NCBI GenBank assembly: GCA_937138275.1
Contig: CAKZOY010000031.1
Coordinates: forward strand, 1 to 10,678
Direction: 5' to 3'
From: an uncultured Chloroflexota bacterium
Lineage (GTDB): Bacteria; Chloroflexota; Anaerolineae; B4-G1; DUEL01
DNA length: 10,678 nt
Shown here: positions 6,651 to 10,678 of the stretch, one piece after another
How positions within the stretch are numbered: position 1 is the first letter of the stretch
How the letters are laid out: each line of letters opens with the position of its first letter
Program-made: the position numbers and the translations under genes
Notes under the pieces: model-generated
Told to the model about the DNA's origin: nothing
The model's input: only the letters and a program-made list of their open reading frames with translations
The model's database searches: none

Positions 6651-7769
6651 CTACTTTTCTCCTTCCGGCGGGTACGACCATATCGGGCGACCGGTCTCCA
6701 CGTAAAAGGACTGCACCCGCTGGGGAGCGTTGATCCGGGTGATGTAGACCCGCTCACCGCCGATGACCATAGAGCCGATTTGCCCCTGCCCGGCCTGTTG
6801 CCAGAGGACAAACCCATCCGCGGTATCCAGGCCAAAGAGGGTGCCATTCTCGCTGGCGACCAGGAGCCGTTTCCCGTCGGCGCTCAGGGCCGGCCCCAGC
6901 CGGACCATCCCATTCACCCGGCTGCGCCAGATTTCCGTGCCGGTGGCGGCGTCCAGCGCGTAGACGTTGCCGTTGACGTCGGCAGCGTAGAGGCGACCGC
7001 CGTCTCCAGCCGGAGTGCCCCAGAACCAGTTGGCACCGGTGAAGCGCCAGATTTCGCTGCCGTCAGCCGGGCGAAGCGCATAGAGGTTATGGTCAAAAGA
7101 GCCAATGTAGAGGACGTCGTTGAGCATCAGGGGACGGTCGGCCATCGCGCCGCCGGCCTTGAACTGCCAGCGCAGCGCCCCCCTATGCAGGTCCAGCGCG
7201 TAGAGGTGATGGTCCAGGGAGGCAATGTAGACCGTATCCGAAACGACCAGCGGGGTAGCCCAGACCCGATTGCGGGTGGGGAATGTCCAGGCCAGCATGC
7301 CGTCGGCGATCCGCAGGGCATAGACGTTACCATCGCTGTTGCCGATGACGAAGATGCTATCCCCGGCCGCGCCGGGCGCGACGAATTCCCCCGCCGCGGC
7401 AAAGGGCTGAGGCCAGACCTCCTGCCCACTACCCCGCTGCAGCGCGCGCAGCACTCCGACAGAGCGGGCAAAGAACCCACCCCCGGGGCGTTCGTAGGAG
7501 GTGACCAGCAAAGTCTCATCGTCCAGCAGAGTCACCGTATAGAAAGGGCCGTACTGGCGCAGGTCCGGTTGGGCCGGGAACGCCCAGGTCTCCTGACCGG
7601 TCTCAGCGTCCAGAGCCCGCACCTGTTCCAGGTCTGCCGCGTAAAGCGTCCCGTCGTGGAGGACGATGGTCGTCCAATTGGTGGCATGGACGCCACTGGC
7701 ACAACCACCCAGAAGAAGGATGACCAGGACAATCGGGACAAGCCAGAGGAGGGGAAATCGTCTATTCAC
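6651..7769 (-). CDS. PQQ-type beta-propeller lipoprotein, BamB-like fold
   Basis: 372 residues. The N-terminus is a lipoprotein signal: basic MNRR, a hydrophobic core and the lipobox LLGGC, with C23 as the probable lipidated residue. The mature part has eight propeller repeats of the type (L/V)YAL-x-(A/T)-G-x-x-x-W, with repeat tryptophans at about 62, 119, 161, 201, 241, 281, 323 and 364; the central four are exactly 40 residues apart. This predicts an eight-bladed propeller on the outer face of the membrane, like BamB. It has none of the catalytic residues of quinoprotein dehydrogenases that I could identify, so it is more likely a scaffold. The GTG start at 7769 has GGAG about 12 bases upstream, immediately after the yidD stop. 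Its place between yidD and yidC suggests a role in membrane-protein insertion or quality control. That function is inferred. Confidence 0.85.
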   Translation of the reverse strand: MNRRFPLLWLVPIVLVILLLGGCASGVHATNWTTIVLHDGTLYAADLEQVRALDAETGQETWAFPAQPDLRQYGPFYTVTLLDDETLLVTSYERPGGGFFARSVGVLRALQRGSGQEVWPQPFAAAGEFVAPGAAGDSIFVIGNSDGNVYALRIADGMLAWTFPTRNRVWATPLVVSDTVYIASLDHHLYALDLHRGALRWQFKAGGAMADRPLMLNDVLYIGSFDHNLYALRPADGSEIWRFTGANWFWGTPAGDGGRLYAADVNGNVYALDAATGTEIWRSRVNGMVRLGPALSADGKRLLVASENGTLFGLDTADGFVLWQQAGQGQIGSMVIGGERVYITRINAPQRVQSFYVETGRPIWSYPPEGEK

Positions 7770-7785
7770 GCTATGGTTTTCTCCG

Positions 7786-8007
7786 TTAGAATTCCAGGTC
7801 TGGAACGGGGTCGTAGCCGCCGGGGTGAAAGGGATGGCAGCGGGCGATCCGTTTGACGGTCAGCCAGCCGCCGCGCAGAACCCCGTAGCGGGAGATCGCC
7901 TCATAGCCGTACTGGGAGCAGGACGGGTAGAAGCGACAGGTCGGTGGCAGGGCGCGCGAGAACGTCCACTGCCACAGACGAATTAGGAGCAACAGTACGT
8001 ACTTCAC
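7786..8007 (-). CDS. yidD: Membrane protein insertion efficiency factor YidD
   Basis: 73-residue YidD, a small membrane-associated protein that helps YidC-dependent insertion. Family motifs are intact: TCRFYPSCSQYGYEAI (C24, C30), a central GVLRGGWLTVKRIARC, and the C-terminal HPFHPGGYDPVP. An N-terminal hydrophobic/amphipathic helix (KYVLLLLIRLWQW) fits membrane attachment. The frame stays open upstream through rnpA, but the start is the GTG at 8007. It has AAGGAG eight bases upstream (8016-8021) and makes the classic GTGA four-base overlap with the rnpA stop. The length and order rpmH-rnpA-yidD are standard. Confidence 0.95.
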   Translation of the reverse strand: MKYVLLLLIRLWQWTFSRALPPTCRFYPSCSQYGYEAISRYGVLRGGWLTVKRIARCHPFHPGGYDPVPDLEF

Positions 8008-8354
8008 AGACCAGTCTCCTTCTGCCAGATACCCGCTTCGCGAGCGACCTGTTCCAGGGCAATTTCTACCTGCGGCTCTTTGGCGTCCAGGACGGCGGTA
8101 CGGGCGATCAGGATGAGGTCCCATCCTGGGGCCAGGTGGGTGTAGAGGCGACGGGCGGCCTCCCGGAGCAGTCGCTTCGCCCGATTGCGGGCGACGGCCG
8201 TCCCCAGTTTGCGCCCGGCGACCACACCGATGCGGGTGTGGCCGACCAGATTGGGAGCGGCGATCAGGACAAACATCGGATGATGCCAGGGACGGCCTTC
8301 TCGCCGGGCCCGTTCAAAATCGGTCGTCCGCCGGAGTCGGGCCCGTCGCTCCAT
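8004..8354 (-). CDS. rnpA: Ribonuclease P protein component
   Basis: 116-residue basic protein subunit of RNase P, which binds the catalytic RNA and the 5' leader of pre-tRNA. The signature helix VARNRAKRLLREAARR includes the RNR motif at residues 56-58. The N-terminal LRRTTDFERARREGR and the strand RIGVVAGRKLGTAV are also typical. The ATG at 8354 follows rpmH by 30 bases; the ribosome-binding site is weak (AGCAGG), so initiation may rely on rpmH translation. The stop overlaps the yidD start (GTGA). Length is normal. Confidence 0.96.
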   Translation of the reverse strand: MERRARLRRTTDFERARREGRPWHHPMFVLIAAPNLVGHTRIGVVAGRKLGTAVARNRAKRLLREAARRLYTHLAPGWDLILIARTAVLDAKEPQVEIALEQVAREAGIWQKETGL

Positions 8355-8384
8355 ATGCTTGCCTGCTGCGGGGCAAAGACCCGC

Positions 8385-8585
8385 CTACGCCCGGCGGCGC
8401 GGCCGCTGGGCGCTCTCTTTCCAGTTCCACTTCTTGGCCCACTCGCGCTGGACGGTGAGTTTATGGCGCCCTTTCTGCCGTCGGGCCTTCAGCACCCGGC
8501 GCCCGGTAGGGGTCGCCATTCGGGCGCGGAACCCGTGCGTCCGCATACGCTTTCGCTTTTTGGGCTGATACGTTCGCTTGGGCAT
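8385..8585 (-). CDS. rpmH: 50S ribosomal protein L34, with C-terminal extension
   Basis: 66 residues. Positions 1-45 are canonical bacterial L34 (MPKRTYQPKKRKRMRTHGF, MATPTGRRVL, KGRHKLTV), an rRNA-binding protein of the large subunit. A further 21 residues (QREWAKKWNW, then KESAQRPRRRA) extend past the usual C-terminus; most L34 proteins stop near 44-52 residues. The ATG at 8585 has GGGAG ten bases upstream (8596-8600). It is the first gene of the minus-strand operon, about 60 bases downstream of the predicted transcription start near 8644. dnaA, the frequent upstream neighbour of rpmH, is absent; recJ diverges here instead. Confidence 0.96.
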   Translation of the reverse strand: MPKRTYQPKKRKRMRTHGFRARMATPTGRRVLKARRQKGRHKLTVQREWAKKWNWKESAQRPRRRA

Positions 8586-8614
8586 TCGCACACATCTCCC
8601 ATACAAAATTGAAT

Positions 8615-8640
8615 CTCCGCACGATGGCTCCTCGGCGGAG
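8615..8640 (-). promoter_or_regulatory. Leader hairpin of the rpmH transcript
   Basis: CTCCGC (8640-8635 on the minus strand) pairs with GCGGAG (8620-8615) around a 14-base loop; an alternative is CTCC/GGAG with a shorter loop. It would begin about four bases after the predicted 5' end. It could stabilise the mRNA 5' end or modulate translation; it is short and may be chance. Confidence 0.35.
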
Positions 8641-8650
8641 AAGCAAGTTC

Positions 8651-8679
8651 ATTATACCGCATGGAGGGAAAGCGGTCAA
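8651..8679 (-). promoter_or_regulatory. Strong sigma-70-type promoter of the rpmH operon
   Basis: Minus strand: TTGACC (8679-8674), an exact 17-base spacer, and consensus TATAAT (8656-8651). The predicted start is near 8644, giving a leader of about 60 bases to rpmH. This is the only good minus-strand promoter seen for the nine-gene series. Confidence 0.85.
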
Positions 8680-8692
8680 GTAGACGTTTCTC

Positions 8693-8833
8693 GGGCTTGC
8701 GCAGCAATTCGCCCCGCATAGGAAAGGGGTGGGGTGTGGGGTTTGTGGGGGCGGCTTCGCCGCCCCCACAAACCCCATTCTCTCTTTTTTCACGGGCGCG
8801 CCTCTCCCCAACAACGATTTGCCGCGCAAGCAC
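8693..8833. repeat. MITE-like palindromic element between divergent promoters
   Basis: A 141-bp non-coding unit. The left end, GCTTGCGCAGCAATTCG (8695-8711), and right end, CGATTTGCCGCGCAAGC (8815-8831), are inverted repeats with 15 of 17 matches. The centre is a perfect 18-bp hairpin: GGGGTTTGTGGGGGCGGC (8738-8755), loop TTC, and its complement at 8759-8776. It encodes no protein. A left-half relative occurs at 1496-1562. I see no clear target-site duplication at the edges. Confidence 0.65.
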
Positions 8834-8845
8834 AAATCCAGGTTC

Positions 8846-8873
8846 TTGACATCCAGGAGGGCTGTGCTATGAT
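8846..8873 (+). promoter_or_regulatory. recJ: Sigma-70-type promoter of recJ
   Basis: Consensus TTGACA (8846-8851), a 16-base spacer and TATGAT (8868-8873), preceded by TGC (an extended -10). Transcription should start near 8880, about 48 bases before the recJ ATG. This rules out the in-frame ATG at 8869, which lies inside the -10 box. Confidence 0.8.
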
Positions 8874-8915
8874 TGCAACCAGTTTGCGAACACTTCCGTG
8901 GCAATTAACCCCGTT

Positions 8916-8921
8916 CGGGAG
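8916..8921 (+). promoter_or_regulatory. recJ: Ribosome-binding site deciding the recJ start
   Basis: CGGGAG with seven bases before the ATG at 8929. It supports this start over the in-frame ATG at 8869. Confidence 0.75.
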
Positions 8922-8928
8922 TACAGAG

Positions 8929-10668
8929 ATGGTTCACAGCCCCCCGCCCCGATACCGCTGGCAGATCGCCTCCCCGGCGCCGGATGAATATCGCGCCCAT
9001 TTTCCTGAAGTCCATCCGGTGGTCGTTCAGGTCCTCTACAGACGGGTCCAGGACCCCGAAGAGGCCCGCCGTTTCCTGGAAAAACGGCCCGGTCCGGATA
9101 ATCCCTTCGCCCTGCAGGGGATGAGCAAGGCCGTGGACTGGCTGCGGCGAGCCATCCGGCGCGGGGAACTCATCGCCGTCTACGGCGACTTTGACGCCGA
9201 CGGGGTTACGGCGACGGCCTTGCTGGTGACCGTTCTGCGGGCCCTGGGCGCGGACGTCCGCCCGTACATCCCCCATCGGGTGGAGGAGGGGTACGGCCTG
9301 AACCGCCGGGCCATAGAGGAACTGGCGCGGGCGGGGGCTCGGGTGCTGGTCACCGTGGACTGCGGCATCCGCTTCCCCCGCGAGATCGCCCACGCCCGCC
9401 GCCTGGGGATGGACGTCATCGTCACCGACCACCACATCGTCGGGGATGAACCGCTGGAAGCGGTGGCGGTCGTCAACCCCCACCAGGAGGGGTGCCCGTA
9501 TCCGTACAAAGGACTGGCGGGCGTCGGATTGGCCTACAAACTGGCCCAGGCCCTCCTGCGGGTGAACCGGAAGGTGCCTCTGCGCCGGGACGTTTCCCTG
9601 AACGAGGAGGACCTGCTGGACCTGGTGGCGTTGGGGACGGTCGCCGACCTGGCCCCGCTGACCGGGGAGAACCGCTACCTGGTCAGCCGGGGGCTGGAAC
9701 ATCTGAACCGGTCGCCCCGGCCCGGCGTGGAGGCGCTGATCCAGCAGGCGGGGCTGCAGCCCGGTCAGGTGGACTCCTGGGCTATCGGGTTTCTGCTGGG
9801 GCCGCGCCTGAACGCGGCAGGACGGCTGGCCCACGCGAAAACCGCCTACCAGTTGCTGACGGCCGAATACCCGGAGGAGGCCCGTCAACTGGCGCAGGAA
9901 CTGGACGACCTGAACCGGGAGCGACAGCAGCTGACCAGTGAGATGCAGGAACGGGCGCGGGCGATGGTGCTGGAGGAGGCGGCCGGAGGGCCCATCCCCC
10001 CGCTCCTTTTCCTCGCCGACCCCCAATTTCCCGCCGGAATCGTGGGACTGGTCGCGTCCCGGCTGGTGGATGAGTTCTATCGGCCCACGCTGATTGTGGA
10101 GAAGGGGGAGGTGGTCAGCAAGGGGTCGGCCCGCTCCATCCCGGAATTCCACATCACCCGCGCGCTGGACGAGTGCGCTGACCTGCTCCTCCGCCACGGA
10201 GGACACGCACTGGCTGCCGGGTTCACCGTCCACAACGACCACCTGGATGCCCTGAAGAGCCGGCTGCAGGAGATCGCCGCACGGGAACTGGCGGGCCGCG
10301 AACTGGCTCCGACGCTCTTCGTAGACGCCGAGATTTCGCTGCAGGAGGCGAACCGGCCTCTCTGGGAGGCGATGCAGGAACTCCGGCCGTTCGGGGAGGG
10401 GAACCCGGAGCCGCTGTTTTTGACCCGCAACGTCCAGGTGCGCCGCGCGGTTCCGGTCGGGGCGGACGGCGCCCATCTGAAACTGACCCTCTCCGATGGC
10501 TGGGCCGTATGGGACGGGATCGCCTTCCGGCAGGGGGAGTGGGCGGAACGCATCCTGGGGCGGGTGGATGTGGTGTACCGCCTGCGGCAGGACGTGTGGA
10601 ACGGCGAACCCCGCCTGCAACTGGAGGTGCAGGACTGGCGACCGGCGGGGGGAGCAGGACGCGGATAG
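8929..10668 (+). CDS. recJ: Single-stranded-DNA-specific exonuclease RecJ
   Basis: 579 residues, the same size class as E. coli RecJ, a 5'-3' exonuclease in recombination and mismatch or base-excision repair. The DHH core is complete: YGDFDADG (D87, D89, D91), VTVDCGI (D144), TDHH (D167, H168, H169) and LGTVADLAPL (D240). The DHHA1 part has KGSARSIPEF (S400-R402) and GGHALAAGF (G424-H426). An OB-fold C-terminal domain (about 465-575, RPFGEGNPEPLF and following) should bind ssDNA. The ATG at 8929 has CGGGAG seven bases upstream and lies downstream of the promoter; earlier in-frame ATGs overlap the promoter or the repeat element. The stop TAG lies inside a short direct repeat, so the last residues (GGAGRG) are probably repeat-derived. 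Confidence 0.96.
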   Translation: MVHSPPPRYRWQIASPAPDEYRAHFPEVHPVVVQVLYRRVQDPEEARRFLEKRPGPDNPFALQGMSKAVDWLRRAIRRGELIAVYGDFDADGVTATALLVTVLRALGADVRPYIPHRVEEGYGLNRRAIEELARAGARVLVTVDCGIRFPREIAHARRLGMDVIVTDHHIVGDEPLEAVAVVNPHQEGCPYPYKGLAGVGLAYKLAQALLRVNRKVPLRRDVSLNEEDLLDLVALGTVADLAPLTGENRYLVSRGLEHLNRSPRPGVEALIQQAGLQPGQVDSWAIGFLLGPRLNAAGRLAHAKTAYQLLTAEYPEEARQLAQELDDLNRERQQLTSEMQERARAMVLEEAAGGPIPPLLFLADPQFPAGIVGLVASRLVDEFYRPTLIVEKGEVVSKGSARSIPEFHITRALDECADLLLRHGGHALAAGFTVHNDHLDALKSRLQEIAARELAGRELAPTLFVDAEISLQEANRPLWEAMQELRPFGEGNPEPLFLTRNVQVRRAVPVGADGAHLKLTLSDGWAVWDGIAFRQGEWAERILGRVDVVYRLRQDVWNGEPRLQLEVQDWRPAGGAGRG

Positions 10669-10676
10669 ACGCGGAT
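10658..10676. repeat. Short direct repeat over the recJ stop codon
   Basis: GACGCGGAT occurs twice with a 10-base period (10658-10666 and 10668-10676). The recJ TAG stop (10666-10668) is formed at the junction. The tract may continue beyond the window. Confidence 0.6.
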
Positions 10677-10678
10677 TG

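Noticed and set aside
8738..8790. Perfect 18-bp hairpin with nearby T-run (8785-8790) as a terminator
   Set aside because: It lies upstream of both divergent genes, so no transcript needs to end here, and the T-run is separated from the stem by about eight bases. It fits better as the core of the repeat element.
8734..8928. Longer recJ starting at 8734 or 8869
   Set aside because: The first lies inside the repeat element and the second inside the predicted -10 box; the ATG at 8929 has a proper ribosome-binding site.
8586..8930. Possible replication origin beside rpmH
   Set aside because: rpmH often neighbours dnaA and oriC, but I see no dnaA gene and no TTATCCACA-type boxes between rpmH and recJ; the gap is filled by promoters and the MITE-like element.

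Overview
The window reads as chromosomal DNA from a high-GC, probably single-membrane bacterium. The most likely group is Chloroflexota (Anaerolineae or a thermophilic relative). This is an inference: YidC lacks the large periplasmic domain of Gram-negative YidC, a lipoprotein beta-propeller sits in the rpmH-rnpA-yidD-yidC-jag block, and the gaps hold short heptad repeats and C/G-rich inverted repeats of a kind I associate with that phylum. No rRNA, tRNA, CRISPR array, phage gene or transposase is visible.

From about 8.9 kb to the right end, recJ runs on the + strand from a clear sigma-70-type promoter. Divergent from it, a second strong promoter (8651-8679) drives a tightly packed minus-strand series: rpmH (L34), rnpA (RNase P protein), yidD, an eight-repeat PQQ-type beta-propeller lipoprotein, yidC, jag/khpB, murI (glutamate racemase), a ROK-family sugar kinase and an alkaline-phosphatase-superfamily protein. 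Gaps are 48 bases or less, several genes overlap, and no internal terminator is evident, so the nine genes could be one operon of about 7 kb. The first part makes ribosome and RNase P components and then the membrane-insertion machinery. The second part supplies D-glutamate for peptidoglycan, a sugar kinase and a phosphohydrolase, so the shared theme is growth and envelope biogenesis.

Left of 1583 the character changes. GC drops (43-55% in lines I counted by eye, against roughly 70% in recJ). A 658-base gap holds C/G-rich inverted repeats, half of a MITE-like element and an isolated minus-strand promoter. The last gene is a class I SAM-dependent methyltransferase (184-924). Bases 1-183 hold nothing I can call.

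The most notable non-gene structure is repetitive. A 141-bp MITE-like element with terminal inverted repeats and a perfect 18-bp central hairpin lies exactly between the divergent rpmH and recJ promoters, and a truncated relative lies at 1496-1562. Two heptad-repeat tracts in opposite orientation bracket yidC-jag and would be complementary within one transcript. Short repeats also form or contain the stop codons of jag and recJ. I found no clear novel defence or mobile system; this is mainly a conserved housekeeping neighbourhood with some lineage-specific additions.
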